From CAIVAT01 sp037133475 (GTDB taxonomy: Bacteria; Bacteroidota; Bacteroidia; Bacteroidales; FEN-979): 64,000 bases of DNA. The position numbers and the translations under genes are program-made. The DNA lies in assembly GCA_037133475.1 (NCBI GenBank), contig JBAXOB010000015.1, forward strand, positions 25,280 to 89,279. Direction: 5' to 3'. Position 1 is the first letter of the stretch, and each line of letters opens with the position of its first letter. Under the pieces are notes generated by a model, which was not told where the DNA came from, did no database searches, and saw nothing but the letters and a program-made list of their open reading frames with translations. Shown piece by piece: positions 1 through 8,847 of this stretch.

Positions 1-2
1 TT

Positions 3-236
3 AATCCCGGCGGTCAGCTGGTCATACTGGATCATATCATGAGCGCCGACCGCACCGAACCTGCAGTTGGGGCTATTTTCGCCCTGAACATGCTGGTGGG
101 CACCCTCCATGGCGACACCTATACCCGCGACGAGATCAGCGGATGGATGGAAGCCGCCGGGTTAACCGATATAGTTTTAAAGGAAACCCCTTCGGGAGTT
201 CAGCTGATGACAGGCAGGAAACCGGCCGGCGCATAA
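3..236 (+). CDS. O-methyltransferase, C-terminal fragment (cut by window edge)
   Basis: The frame is open from base 3, so the gene starts before the window. The visible 77 residues begin with a G-G-Q-L-V-I-L-D-H strand, the late Rossmann-fold strand of SAM-dependent methyltransferases of the acetylserotonin/hydroxyneurosporene O-methyltransferase type. They continue through a loop containing L-H-G and a Y-T-R-D-E-I-S-G-W helix with A-G-L, and end in a short beta segment before the TAA stop. This pattern is typical of the C-terminus of small-molecule O-methyltransferases. The substrate cannot be deduced because the SAM-binding half is missing. It converges on the pepE-like gene with a short gap. 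Confidence 0.7.
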   Translation, partial: NPGGQLVILDHIMSADRTEPAVGAIFALNMLVGTLHGDTYTRDEISGWMEAAGLTDIVLKETPSGVQLMTGRKPAGA

Positions 237-287
237 TTCTCAACGGGTACGATTCCCGTCTTTCAGAAAAACAGGGAAAAATCCAAC

Positions 288-1025
288 CTACTTCAATAAA
301 AAATCAAGGTTTTCACCTGCCTGGTATTCCTGCGGTTCAAATCCAAACCGGAAAACCCTTAACATCTTGTCGCCGACAAGGTTCATGGTATCGCCCTCTA
401 CCTGCAGCAGGCATCCTTCACGCAGGCCGACGACGGTTGCATCACGGTTGACGGTAAGAAACTCGGTGATACGCTGTTCACGGGTCTCCCCTGCGTGACC
501 GGCGGGGTTAAAATCCATATAATGGGGATTTATCTGAAAAGGGATAAGTTTAAGGCAGTTAAATGAAGGAGGCTCGCAAATCGGCATATCGTTCGTGGTC
601 TTCATGGTCGGGCATGCCACATTGGCCCCGGCGCTCCATCCGACAAAAGGGATACCCCTGAGCACCTTGCGGCGGATGGCCTCCATCATGCCATATTCCT
701 GCATCATCAAGGCCAGGTGAAAGGTGTTCCCCCCGCCAATCACGATGGATTCAGCTTCATTGACCGCGATTACCGGGTTGGGTTCGCGATGGATGGAATG
801 GAGGCTGAGCCCCATTTCCCTGAAAATCTTCTTCACCCGGTCTTCATACAGATCAAAGGATTTGTCAACCCCAGATGAGGTCAGGTTGACTCCGGCATAC
901 GGGATAAACAGGACTTTACGTACGCCATACCTGGCTAAAAAATCCCTGATATAGGTACGTGTCCAGGCAAGATAATCCTCCCCTGCATTGGTAGAATTAC
1001 TGATCAGCAAAAGATTTCGGATCAT
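288..1025 (-). CDS. pepE: Peptidase E (alpha-aspartyl dipeptidase, family S51)
   Basis: A cytoplasmic serine peptidase predicted to hydrolyse Asp-X dipeptides. The chain starts M-I-R-N-L-L-L-I-S-N-S-T, matching the N-terminus of known PepE proteins, so I use this ATG rather than the one six codons upstream. The S51 hallmarks are present: V-I-G-G-G-N-T-F-H-L, then the nucleophile elbow G-W-S-A-G-A-N (Ser131), T-N-D-M-P-I (Asp146) and N-P-H-Y-M-D (His168), in the order and spacing of the E. coli Ser-Asp-His set. Length (245 residues) is close to the family norm of about 230. It is divergent from the first MFS gene with a short shared intergenic region. No link to starch metabolism is evident beyond proximity. 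Confidence 0.9.
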   Translation of the reverse strand: MIRNLLLISNSTNAGEDYLAWTRTYIRDFLARYGVRKVLFIPYAGVNLTSSGVDKSFDLYEDRVKKIFREMGLSLHSIHREPNPVIAVNEAESIVIGGGNTFHLALMMQEYGMMEAIRRKVLRGIPFVGWSAGANVACPTMKTTNDMPICEPPSFNCLKLIPFQINPHYMDFNPAGHAGETREQRITEFLTVNRDATVVGLREGCLLQVEGDTMNLVGDKMLRVFRFGFEPQEYQAGENLDFLLK

Positions 1026-1033
1026 AGTCGTGA

Positions 1034-1070
1034 TTTGGGCCATAAAAGTAATAGAAAGTTCTTATTTTTG
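1034..1070 (+). promoter_or_regulatory. Candidate Bacteroidota promoter for the MFS-malQ-GH13 operon
   Basis: A perfect -7 box TATTTTTG (consensus TAnnTTTG) lies at 1063-1070, 31 nt before the ATG of the MFS gene. A TTTG that could be the -33 element lies at 1034-1037, with a 25-nt spacer, slightly longer than the usual 19-23. Confidence 0.5.
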
Positions 1071-1101
1071 AACAATCAATCTGATAAAATCGTACAAACT
1101 G

Positions 1102-2394
1102 ATGAAGGAAAAACCTAAGATGCATTTTTGGCAGGTCTGGAACATGAGTTTCGGATTTCTCGGCATCCAGTTTGGGTTCGCACTGCAAAACGGCAATGCC
1201 TCCCGTATCTTGTTAACTTTCGGAGCCGACGTGCATCACCTGAGTTGGTTCTGGCTGGTCGCCCCCATTACGGGCATGATCATCCAGCCGATCATCGGCT
1301 ACATGAGCGATAAAACCTGGTGCCGCCTTGGCCGGCGCCGTCCCTATTTCCTGGTTGGCGCCATCATGACCAGCATTGCACTGGTGCTTATGCCAAACGC
1401 CCCCCACCTTGCATCATTTATTGCCCCCATGTTCATTGGCGGCGGACTGCTGATGATCATGGATGCCTCCATCAACATCTCCATGGAACCCTTCAGGGCT
1501 CTTGTCGCCGACAAACTGCCCGAAAGCCAGCACACCCTTGGATTTTCAGTTCAGACCTTGCTGATCGGCATCGGGGCTGTGGTTGGGTCATGGCTCCCCT
1601 ATATCCTGGGCAACTGGATGGGAATTTCAAAAGACTCGGGACATGCCGGTCTTGTTCCCGACAATGTCACCTACTCTTTCTATTTTGGCGCCTTTGTCCT
1701 GCTTGCCACCATCCTTTGGACGGTCTTTTCCACAACGGAATATCCTCCGGAAATCCTTACCCAGGCTGAAAAGGAGGAAAAGGATTCTAAATTTTTCATC
1801 CCTCCGGTCATGGTCAAACTGTTGCTGGTACAGTTCTTCTCCTGGTTTGCCCTCTTTTCGATGTGGGTTTATACCACACCCGCGGTTGCACTGAAATATT
1901 ACGGAACGACCGATGCGAATTCGGTGCCCTTCCAGGAGGCCGGAAACTGGGTCGGAATCCTGTTCGGCGTTTATAACGGCGTTTCCGCTGTCATCGCCCT
2001 GATGCTCCCGGTTGTCGCAAAGAGGCTCACCAAAAAGGTCACCCATGCCCTGGCCCTCAGCATCGGCGCCCTGTCGCTGTTATCATTCCTCATCTTCACC
2101 GATCCCCATTACCTGATCATCCCGATGATCGGCATCGGTATTGCCTGGGGCAGCATCCTGGCCATGCCCTATGCCATGCTCGCCAGTTCAATCCCCCCCA
2201 GGAAGATGGGAATGTATATGGGCCTTTTTAATATGTCGATCACCATCCCGCAAATTGTGAGCGGGATTCTCAGCGGATTCATCCTGAAATATTTTTTTGC
2301 AGACAACCCCATCCTGTGTATTATCATGGCTGGCGCAAGTATGTTCCTCGGGGCCATCAGCGCGCTTTTTATCAGGGAGAAAGCTGTTCTGTAA
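1102..2394 (+). CDS. MFS sugar transporter (maltose/maltodextrin type), copy 1
   Basis: A 430-residue inner-membrane permease with about 12 hydrophobic segments. After the second helix it carries the MFS signature loop G-Y-M-S-D-K with L-G-R-R-R-P-Y (residues ~66-82). The sequence belongs to the glycoside-cation symporter/SLC45-like branch of MFS (sucrose- and maltose-transporter relatives), and Bacteroidota starch loci often carry such a permease next to malQ. Its likely role is proton-coupled import of maltose or maltodextrins from the periplasm; the substrate is inferred from context. It is first in an operon with malQ (40-nt gap). A clear paralog lies at 6020-7312. Confidence 0.82.
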   Translation: MKEKPKMHFWQVWNMSFGFLGIQFGFALQNGNASRILLTFGADVHHLSWFWLVAPITGMIIQPIIGYMSDKTWCRLGRRRPYFLVGAIMTSIALVLMPNAPHLASFIAPMFIGGGLLMIMDASINISMEPFRALVADKLPESQHTLGFSVQTLLIGIGAVVGSWLPYILGNWMGISKDSGHAGLVPDNVTYSFYFGAFVLLATILWTVFSTTEYPPEILTQAEKEEKDSKFFIPPVMVKLLLVQFFSWFALFSMWVYTTPAVALKYYGTTDANSVPFQEAGNWVGILFGVYNGVSAVIALMLPVVAKRLTKKVTHALALSIGALSLLSFLIFTDPHYLIIPMIGIGIAWGSILAMPYAMLASSIPPRKMGMYMGLFNMSITIPQIVSGILSGFILKYFFADNPILCIIMAGASMFLGAISALFIREKAVL

Positions 2395-2434
2395 TCGTCA
2401 ATGTTAACAATACAAATTTTAAATACGGAATCTC

Positions 2435-3940
2435 ATGCTTAAAGAAAGATCAAGCGGAATTTTATTGCATCCCACTTCACTTCCGGGCAACTATGGAATC
2501 GGCACCCTGGGAAAGGCAGCCTACGAATTTATTGATTTCCTGGTCAGGGCCAAACAACAGTACTGGCAAATGCTGCCATTGGGTCCGACCGGATACGCCG
2601 ATTCACCCTATCAGTGTTTTTCATCCCATGCCGGGAATCCAAACCTGATCGACCTTGATCTCCTGGTCAAGGCCCGGCTGCTGCAATCCGACGATCTTGA
2701 AGACCTTCCCCGTTTCTCCAACACCATGGTGGAATTTGAAAATATCCAGCAAAACAGGATGCCCCTGCTGAAGAAGGCCTTTCACTCATTTATGACCTAC
2801 GCCGATCCTACCGAAAAACTAGCCTACCGGAATTTCCTGAAGGAACAGTCAAAGTGGATCAACGACTACTCCCTTTTCCGTGCCATCAAGGCAAACCGCA
2901 ACCAGAAACCATGGTATCAGTGGGAAGAACCCCTGAAAAAACGCGATCCGGAAGCCATCAGCGCCATCCAGGCATTGCTGCACGAGGAGATCGACTTTCA
3001 CAAATTCCAGCAATTCCTCTTTTTCAAACAATGGATTGCCGTCAAGGAATATGCATTCAACCACAAAATAAAAATCATCGGCGATATCCCCCTGTATGTT
3101 GCGCTCGACAGCGCCGATGCATGGGCAAACCCCGAAATATTCGAATTTGACGACCAGCTGAACCCCATCCGGGTTGGCGGTGTGCCTCCCGACTATTTCA
3201 GCGAGACCGGCCAGTTGTGGGGAAACCCGCTGTTCCGCTGGGATGTCCTGAAAGAACAGGGCTACCGTTGGTGGATCGACCGGATCAAGACGAACCTTTT
3301 CCTCTACGACATTATCAGGATCGACCATTTCCGCGGTTTTGCCGCCTACTGGGCTGTTCCCTACGGCGAAAAAACCGCGATCCATGGCGAATGGATCACT
3401 TGTCCCGGCAAAGAGTTCTTTGATGCACTCCGGGATGAATTCGGCGATCTGCCGATCATCGCGGAGGACCTCGGCGTCATCACCCCCGACGTGGAGGAGC
3501 TGCGTGACGGGTTCGGGCTTCCCGGGATGAAGATCCTGCAGTTTGCCTTCGACTCATCTGAGGGAAACGATTATATCCCTCACAACTATACCAAGAATTG
3601 TATCGTTTATACCGGTACCCACGACAACGACACCGTGGTGGGCTGGTTTGAGAATGCCTCCCCTGAAGACAGGGCCTATGTGCTGGATTACCTCAATACC
3701 AGCGACCATGAGATCCACTGGTCGTTTATCCGCCTGGCCTGGTCGTCGGTAGCCAACACCGCCATTTTACCCATGCAGGACCTGCTGGGCCTGCGGACAG
3801 ATGCCCGCATGAACCTCCCGGGCACCACCCAGAACAACTGGCAATGGCGCGTGAAATCAGATGTTTTCACGCCTGAACTGGCCGGTAAACTTGCCCATTT
3901 GACGGCGCTTTACGGACGAGTAAAAAAACACAAAAACTGA
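2435..3940 (+). CDS. malQ: 4-alpha-glucanotransferase (amylomaltase, GH77)
   Basis: A cytoplasmic disproportionating enzyme that transfers glucan chains between maltodextrins and releases glucose. The 501 residues match the compact amylomaltase form with no N-terminal carbohydrate-binding domain. The start M-L-K-E-R-S-S-G-I-L-L-H-P-T-S-L-P is typical. Catalytic residues are visible: nucleophile Asp297 in R-I-D-H-F-R-G, acid/base Glu344 in I-A-E-D-L-G, and Asp397 in G-T-H-D-N-D-T. The P-L-G-P-T-G-Y-D-S-P-Y-Q motif lies near residues 48-60. It is 40 nt after the MFS gene and its TGA overlaps the next gene's ATG by one base, so the three are almost certainly co-transcribed. Confidence 0.96.
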   Translation: MLKERSSGILLHPTSLPGNYGIGTLGKAAYEFIDFLVRAKQQYWQMLPLGPTGYADSPYQCFSSHAGNPNLIDLDLLVKARLLQSDDLEDLPRFSNTMVEFENIQQNRMPLLKKAFHSFMTYADPTEKLAYRNFLKEQSKWINDYSLFRAIKANRNQKPWYQWEEPLKKRDPEAISAIQALLHEEIDFHKFQQFLFFKQWIAVKEYAFNHKIKIIGDIPLYVALDSADAWANPEIFEFDDQLNPIRVGGVPPDYFSETGQLWGNPLFRWDVLKEQGYRWWIDRIKTNLFLYDIIRIDHFRGFAAYWAVPYGEKTAIHGEWITCPGKEFFDALRDEFGDLPIIAEDLGVITPDVEELRDGFGLPGMKILQFAFDSSEGNDYIPHNYTKNCIVYTGTHDNDTVVGWFENASPEDRAYVLDYLNTSDHEIHWSFIRLAWSSVANTAILPMQDLLGLRTDARMNLPGTTQNNWQWRVKSDVFTPELAGKLAHLTALYGRVKKHKN

Positions 3941-5784
3941 TGCTGAAACGTCTTTCGTTGCTATTCCTCTTCCTTCCTGTTTACCTGTTTGCCCAGGAGG
4001 TTTCCCTCACCAGGGTGGAACCTCCCTTCTGGTGGACCGGTTTTAAAAAAGCCGACCTGCAACTGATGGTTTACGGAAAAAATATTTCCCTGGCCAGGAT
4101 TTCGGTCGATTATCCCGGGTTTACGGTAAAGAAGATAAATAAAGTCACGAATCCCGATTACCTCTTCCTGGATATGACCATCAGCCCTGCCGCGCGGCCC
4201 GGCATTGCCACCTTTGTTTTCAGGGAAAAGGAAAAGGTCGTCGGAAAATACCTTTATGAACTGAAGGAGAGGAAAAAAAATGCAGGGAAAAAGGGATTTT
4301 CCTCCGCCGATGTGATCTACCTGGTGATGCCCGACCGCTTCGCCAACGGGGATGTGACCAACGATAACGCGGCAGGGCTTGTTGAGCCTGTCAACCGCGA
4401 CAATCCCGACGGGCGGCACGGCGGCGACATCAAAGGCATTGCCGACCACCTGGACTATATCAGGGAGCTTGGCATGACCACCGTGTGGATCACACCGCTG
4501 TTTGAAAACAACCAGCCAAAGTATTCCTACCACGGCTATTCGATCACCGACTACTACAAAATCGATCCGCGCTTCGGCACCAACGAGGATTATGTGAAGC
4601 TTGCCGGGGCGGTTCATCAAAACGGGATGAAGCTCGTCATGGATATGGTGTTTAACCATTGCGGCAGCGAACACTGGTGGATGAAGGATCTCCCCTCGCC
4701 CGACTGGGTCAACCAGTGGCCCGAATTCACCAGGACCAACTACAGGGCAGGCACTTCGACCGATCCCTATGTTTCCGCTTCAGACAGCAACCTGTTTGTC
4801 CGCGGCTGGTTTGACAACACCATGCCCGACCTCAACCAGCGAAACCCATTTCTCAGGAACTACCTGATCCAGAACAGCATCTGGTGGATCGAATATGCCG
4901 GGCTGGATGGTATCAGGATGGACACCTATCCCTATTCGTTCAGGGATATGACCGCTGAATGGGGGAAACGTATCGCCGAAGAGTATCCCTGGTTCAACAT
5001 GGTAGGTGAGTGCTGGATGGGCTTTCCCGCCTCCGTCGCCTACTGGCAAAAGGATGCCCTCAATAAGGATCATTTCAACTCCTGGCTGCCGTCGGTATTT
5101 GATTTCCCTATGTTCGACGCACTGAGCAAGGCCTTCAACGAGGATGAATCGTGGAATACCGGCATTCTCCGGCTGTATGATGTTTTGTCGCAGGACTTCT
5201 CCTATCCCAACCCCTCCAATCTCGTTGTATTTGCCGACAACCACGATGTGAACAGGTACCTTGACACACAGAAAAACGATATCAGGAAGTTGAAAATGGC
5301 CATGGCCTTCATCCTCACTACCCGGGGCATTCCCGAGATTTATTATGGAACTGAAATCCTCTCCACCTCCGGCGATTACAAGGGCGATGGCACCAAACGC
5401 AGGGATTTCCCCGGAGGATGGCCCGGCGATCCCCGCAATGCTTTCACCGCCCAGGGACGCAGTGTCGGGGAAAACGACATGTACAACTTCCTGCACACCC
5501 TTCTGCAATGGCGAAAAACAAAGGAGGTGATCCATACAGGCAGGTTCTGCCATTTTATCCCGCAGGATGGCATATACACCTACTTCAGGTACAATGCCAA
5601 AGAGACCCTGATGGTGATCATGAATAACAAGGAGGAGGCGAAGACCATCACCACCAAACGCTATGATGAGTTCCTGAAAAAGCACCATTCAGGAACCGAG
5701 ATCATCACAGGCACTTCCATTAAAGACCTGTCACAGCTGACGGTCCCGGGCAAGGGGGTCATGATTATTGAATTAAAACCGTAA
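3940..5784 (+). CDS. Periplasmic GH13 cyclomaltodextrinase/neopullulanase (SusA-like)
   Basis: A 614-residue GH13 enzyme expected to hydrolyse imported maltooligosaccharides or cyclodextrins. The signal peptide (residues 1-19) ends F-A-Q and has no lipobox, so the enzyme is likely periplasmic. Residues ~20-110 form a beta-rich domain like the N-terminal domain of cyclomaltodextrinases. The (beta/alpha)8 barrel starts near D-V-I-Y-L-V-M-P-D-R-F (124-133). Catalytic residues are nucleophile Asp328 (G-I-R-M-D-T), acid/base Glu357 (V-G-E-C-W) and Asp436 (D-N-H-D-V-N-R). A small C-terminal beta domain follows. Order and localisation resemble B. thetaiotaomicron SusA. A non-coding gap with a dispersed repeat follows. 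Confidence 0.92.
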   Translation: MLKRLSLLFLFLPVYLFAQEVSLTRVEPPFWWTGFKKADLQLMVYGKNISLARISVDYPGFTVKKINKVTNPDYLFLDMTISPAARPGIATFVFREKEKVVGKYLYELKERKKNAGKKGFSSADVIYLVMPDRFANGDVTNDNAAGLVEPVNRDNPDGRHGGDIKGIADHLDYIRELGMTTVWITPLFENNQPKYSYHGYSITDYYKIDPRFGTNEDYVKLAGAVHQNGMKLVMDMVFNHCGSEHWWMKDLPSPDWVNQWPEFTRTNYRAGTSTDPYVSASDSNLFVRGWFDNTMPDLNQRNPFLRNYLIQNSIWWIEYAGLDGIRMDTYPYSFRDMTAEWGKRIAEEYPWFNMVGECWMGFPASVAYWQKDALNKDHFNSWLPSVFDFPMFDALSKAFNEDESWNTGILRLYDVLSQDFSYPNPSNLVVFADNHDVNRYLDTQKNDIRKLKMAMAFILTTRGIPEIYYGTEILSTSGDYKGDGTKRRDFPGGWPGDPRNAFTAQGRSVGENDMYNFLHTLLQWRKTKEVIHTGRFCHFIPQDGIYTYFRYNAKETLMVIMNNKEEAKTITTKRYDEFLKKHHSGTEIITGTSIKDLSQLTVPGKGVMIIELKP

Positions 5785-5827
5785 AACCATTAAAGGCCGT
5801 TGTATATTTCAGAAACCGAATCAATGT

Positions 5828-5913
5828 TTAACCGCAATGACACAAAGAAGGCACCACGTACAAAAAGAATTCATCGTGTACATTGTGTAAATCATTGTGA
5901 TCATTGTGGTTAA
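5828..5913. repeat. Dispersed palindromic repeat, copy A
   Basis: An 86-bp element bounded by inverted ends TTAACCGCAATG (5828-5839) and CATTGTGGTTAA (5902-5913). Inside are short A/C-rich words such as ACACAAAGAAGGCAC. Similarity to copy B (8848-8934) extends outside the inverted ends from about 5813 to 5944. It is non-coding and sits between the GH13 and second MFS genes. Confidence 0.85.
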
Positions 5914-5972
5914 AATAAATGCCTTGATTTTGGGAACCTGTTTCCCCTTAAAACGAAAAAATATTTAGCTTA

Positions 5973-5984
5973 CACCAATTGGTG
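5973..5984. promoter_or_regulatory. Perfect 12-bp palindrome, candidate operator
   Basis: CACCAATTGGTG is a perfect palindrome 35 nt upstream of the second MFS start codon, in a short AT-rich leader. Its size and position would suit a dimeric repressor. No second copy was noticed elsewhere, and no regulator gene lies in the window, so the function is speculative. Confidence 0.3.
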
Positions 5985-6019
5985 CCTGCAATAAATCAGA
6001 AATCCAAATCCGGAATATC

Positions 6020-7312
6020 ATGTTAAAGATCCAGAAAAATCTCTCCAACCTGTTCTATGTTATCCTGGGCCTGCCCAGTACGGCGATGGGCTTTGCCTTA
6101 TCGATCCAGATTGCCGTTTTAAGCTGGATACTCCGGACAAAATACAATCTCGAGATAGACCAGATCGGCATTGTCTGGGCTGCCGGCCCAATTGCAGGCA
6201 TCCTGGGACAGCCCATCATCGGGCTGATCAGCGACAAGGCCTGGTTCTGGGGAGGCCGGAGAAAGCCTTTCATCATTATCGGTGGAATCCTGGCAGCCCT
6301 GATGATCTTTGCCCTGCCCAACATCGACAAGATCAGCAGCTTCTTCGGGATTGCCAGCGTGATGGCCGTTGCCATTACCGTTGCCCTTACCCTCGATCTT
6401 TCCATCAACATCAGTTTCAACCCTACCCGGTCGATCATCGCCGATGTAACACCCGACGGCCAGCCGCGCACCAAGGGTTACACCTGGATGCAATCCATCT
6501 CAAACCTTTTCGGCAGCGGCGCCTACCTGATGGGAGCGCTGATCGGCAATTACTTCCTGATCTATGCCGGGGTGATCATCGTGCTGATCTTTTCCATCGG
6601 CCCCCTGTTGTTTATCCAGGAGCCGCGCGAACTTGCCGCCAGTGAGCCGGAACCGGGAGATCATACCCTGAAAAACAATACAGGGGAGATGGTTGCTGCA
6701 GCCCCTGCCACCCAGTGGGTTGAACTTTTCAAACTTTATTTTGCCCATGGTTTCTCCTGGCTGGGGATCCAGACCATGTTCGTTTATATGTTCGCCTTCC
6801 TGGAACAGAAACTTCCTGCCCTGCCCGGCATGGATACGGGCGACCGGAACGCACGCCTCGGGCAGATGATCGGCTGGTCGTTTTTCATCCTGAATGCTGT
6901 CGGCGCCATCTGGCCCGCATTCCTGCTCGAACCCATGAGCAAAAAACTGGGTCGCGTGAGAACCCACGCCCTGATGGTGGCGACCATGGCCCTGGGCTAT
7001 TTCGGGATTGTCTGGTTTGCCTCCAGCGCCATCATGCTCTATTCGATGATGTGCATCCTTACCCTTGGCTGGGCCGCCGTGGTCAGCCTGCCCTTTGCCA
7101 TCATGTCGGAAAAGGTGGACAAACAACGGATGGGCTTTTTCATGGGGATATTCAACCTCTCGGTAGTGTTGCCGCAGCTGATCGCCAGCTCTGTGGTCGG
7201 CTCCGTCATCAAACATGCCGCCGACAAAGGGATTATATTCATCATCAGCGGATCGTCGCTTGCCATCTCGGCCGCCCTCTGGTTATTTGTCTCAGAAAAA
7301 AAGAAAGTATGA
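6020..7312 (+). CDS. MFS sugar transporter (maltose/maltodextrin type), copy 2
   Basis: A 430-residue inner-membrane permease with about 12 hydrophobic segments and the MFS motif G-L-I-S-D-K followed by G-G-R-R-K-P-F. It has the same length and topology as the permease at 1102-2394 and shares local blocks with it (W-x-x-A-P/G-I-x-G-x-x-x-Q-P-I-I-G, S-I-N-I-S, M-G-x-x-M-G-x-F-N-x-S). It is therefore a diverged paralog, not a recent duplicate. A hydrophilic insert with an acidic stretch lies near residues 210-235. Its stop codon overlaps the esterase start by four bases (ATGA), indicating translational coupling. Two permeases may divide substrates of different chain length; that is inference. 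Confidence 0.82.
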   Translation: MLKIQKNLSNLFYVILGLPSTAMGFALSIQIAVLSWILRTKYNLEIDQIGIVWAAGPIAGILGQPIIGLISDKAWFWGGRRKPFIIIGGILAALMIFALPNIDKISSFFGIASVMAVAITVALTLDLSINISFNPTRSIIADVTPDGQPRTKGYTWMQSISNLFGSGAYLMGALIGNYFLIYAGVIIVLIFSIGPLLFIQEPRELAASEPEPGDHTLKNNTGEMVAAAPATQWVELFKLYFAHGFSWLGIQTMFVYMFAFLEQKLPALPGMDTGDRNARLGQMIGWSFFILNAVGAIWPAFLLEPMSKKLGRVRTHALMVATMALGYFGIVWFASSAIMLYSMMCILTLGWAAVVSLPFAIMSEKVDKQRMGFFMGIFNLSVVLPQLIASSVVGSVIKHAADKGIIFIISGSSLAISAALWLFVSEKKKV

Positions 7313-8760
7313 CCCATTCCAAAACAACTAATGCCGGGATTCTGCTTGGGTTCCTTGTCTTTGCTGCCTTTTTTCAGGTAAACGGTCAATCCTTTGATGC
7401 CTTTATCGCCAGGATGAATTCCCTCCCGCAGGCCAGCCGTCAGGCCGTGGCCGATAGCTTTATGAATTCGGGGCACGCATTGCCTTATATTGAACAGGAC
7501 AGCGTTGTCCATTTTGTCTATAATGTTCATGCTACCTCCGTTGCCCTTGCAGGGGATGCAACAGGATGGAATCCCGACCAGCCATTTACCGCCATCAGCG
7601 GCTGTAATTTCAGCTACCTGACCAAAACATACGAACCTGATGCCCGGCTCGACTACAAGCTGGTTACCGATGGCTCCAACTGGATTCTCGATCCGAAAAA
7701 CCCCTACACCTGTGCAGGAGGCTTCGGCCCCAATTCCGAATTAAGGATGCCCGCCTACGTGGTTCCGCCCGAAACCAGGTACTATAATGCCATTCCCCAC
7801 GGGGTCGTGAGGGACACCACTTTTACCAGCGCAGGACTGGGAAACAGCAGGCAGGTAAGCATCTATCTGCCTGACGGATATCCGTCGGGCAGGGAACAAT
7901 ACCCCGTCATCCTGTTCCACGACGGGACAGACTACATCAACCTGGGAAACATCGGCAACATTCTTGATTACCTGATTGCCGAACGCCAGATGAGCCCTGT
8001 GATTGCCGTTTTCGTGCCCCCAGTTGACCGCACGGCCGAATATGCCGGTGCAAAGATCGATCTCTTCACCGCATTCATTGTCAACGAGCTGATGCCTGTT
8101 ATCGATGCGAAGTACAAAACGAGCCGCGACCCCTCCCAGCGGGCGATGGCAGGCGCTTCCGACGGCGGGAACATCTCGCTCTATATCGGGATGAAACACC
8201 CGGAGATGTTCGGAAAAATCGCCGCACAGTCAAGCGATGTGCAAACGGTCATCAGCAACACCTTTGCCAACGGGCCAAAGCTGAACCTCGATCTCTATAT
8301 CGACATCGGCACTTACGACATCGCTGTACTGATCCCGATGGTACACAACCTGCACGATATCCTGGTATCAAAAGCCTATCCCTGCATGTTCAGAGAATGG
8401 CACGAAGGACACAGCTGGGGCAACTGGAAGGGGCACCTCCGGCTGCCGCTGCTCAGGTTTTTTCCCTATACCACAGGTATGAATGAAGCGTTGCCGCAGG
8501 ATGGTTTCAGGCTGGGCCCCGTCACGCCGGATCCCTTTTATGGAAATACCAGTATCCCCTTTTCAGCTCCTTCCGGTTCAGTTATCACGATATCCCTGGC
8601 TGACTTGTCGGGAAAAACAGTGGAAACCCTTTTTTCAGGAGTGGTTTTGGGCAGCGACAAGGTAATTGAATATCACCATCACCAGGCAGCTGGGGTTTAT
8701 GTTCTGACGATGAGAGATGGGGGAAGGGTTATGAAGAGTTTATTGATAAGGGCGTTATAG
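7309..8760 (+). CDS. Secreted esterase-like alpha/beta hydrolase with T9SS tail
   Basis: The start is set at the ATG overlapping the MFS stop (ATGA), because a signal peptide (residues 1-27, ending V-N-G-Q) follows directly; upstream in-frame codons lie inside the MFS gene. Residues ~60-150 form a CBM48/early-set beta-sandwich (V-A-L-A-G-D-A-T-G-W). Residues ~165-395 form an enterochelin-esterase/esterase-D-type hydrolase with nucleophile Ser284 in G-A-S-D-G-G and likely catalytic His368 in H-E-G-H-S-W. The last ~70 residues, ending G-V-Y-V-L-T-M-R-D with K-S-L-L-I, look like a T9SS type A sorting domain, so the protein should be exported or surface-anchored. The substrate is unknown; an ester on a modified glucan or plant polysaccharide is possible. 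Length is 483 residues. Confidence 0.85.
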   Translation: MTHSKTTNAGILLGFLVFAAFFQVNGQSFDAFIARMNSLPQASRQAVADSFMNSGHALPYIEQDSVVHFVYNVHATSVALAGDATGWNPDQPFTAISGCNFSYLTKTYEPDARLDYKLVTDGSNWILDPKNPYTCAGGFGPNSELRMPAYVVPPETRYYNAIPHGVVRDTTFTSAGLGNSRQVSIYLPDGYPSGREQYPVILFHDGTDYINLGNIGNILDYLIAERQMSPVIAVFVPPVDRTAEYAGAKIDLFTAFIVNELMPVIDAKYKTSRDPSQRAMAGASDGGNISLYIGMKHPEMFGKIAAQSSDVQTVISNTFANGPKLNLDLYIDIGTYDIAVLIPMVHNLHDILVSKAYPCMFREWHEGHSWGNWKGHLRLPLLRFFPYTTGMNEALPQDGFRLGPVTPDPFYGNTSIPFSAPSGSVITISLADLSGKTVETLFSGVVLGSDKVIEYHHHQAAGVYVLTMRDGGRVMKSLLIRAL

Positions 8761-8771
8761 AGTGGGTCTTT

Positions 8772-8803
8772 TTAACCACAATAGGCACATAGGGCACAAA
8801 AGA
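8772..8803. repeat. Partial copy of the dispersed repeat (left end only)
   Basis: TTAACCACAATAGGCACATAG and the following A/C-rich bases resemble the left end of copies A and B but stop without the matching right arm. It lies just 5' of full copy B, suggesting repeated insertion or decay at this spot. Confidence 0.5.
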
Positions 8804-8847
8804 GGGAAAATTACCAGACTGATTACATTTGAAAACCGAATTAATGG

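Noticed and set aside
4780..5688. 302-codon open frame on the minus strand inside the GH13 gene
   Set aside because: It lies fully within a gene with an intact catalytic triad, and its translation shows no domain or signal. It is a shadow of codon bias in the real gene.
7051..7308. N-terminal extension of the esterase gene
   Set aside because: It lies within the MFS gene, and a signal peptide starts at the ATG at 7309 overlapping the MFS stop.
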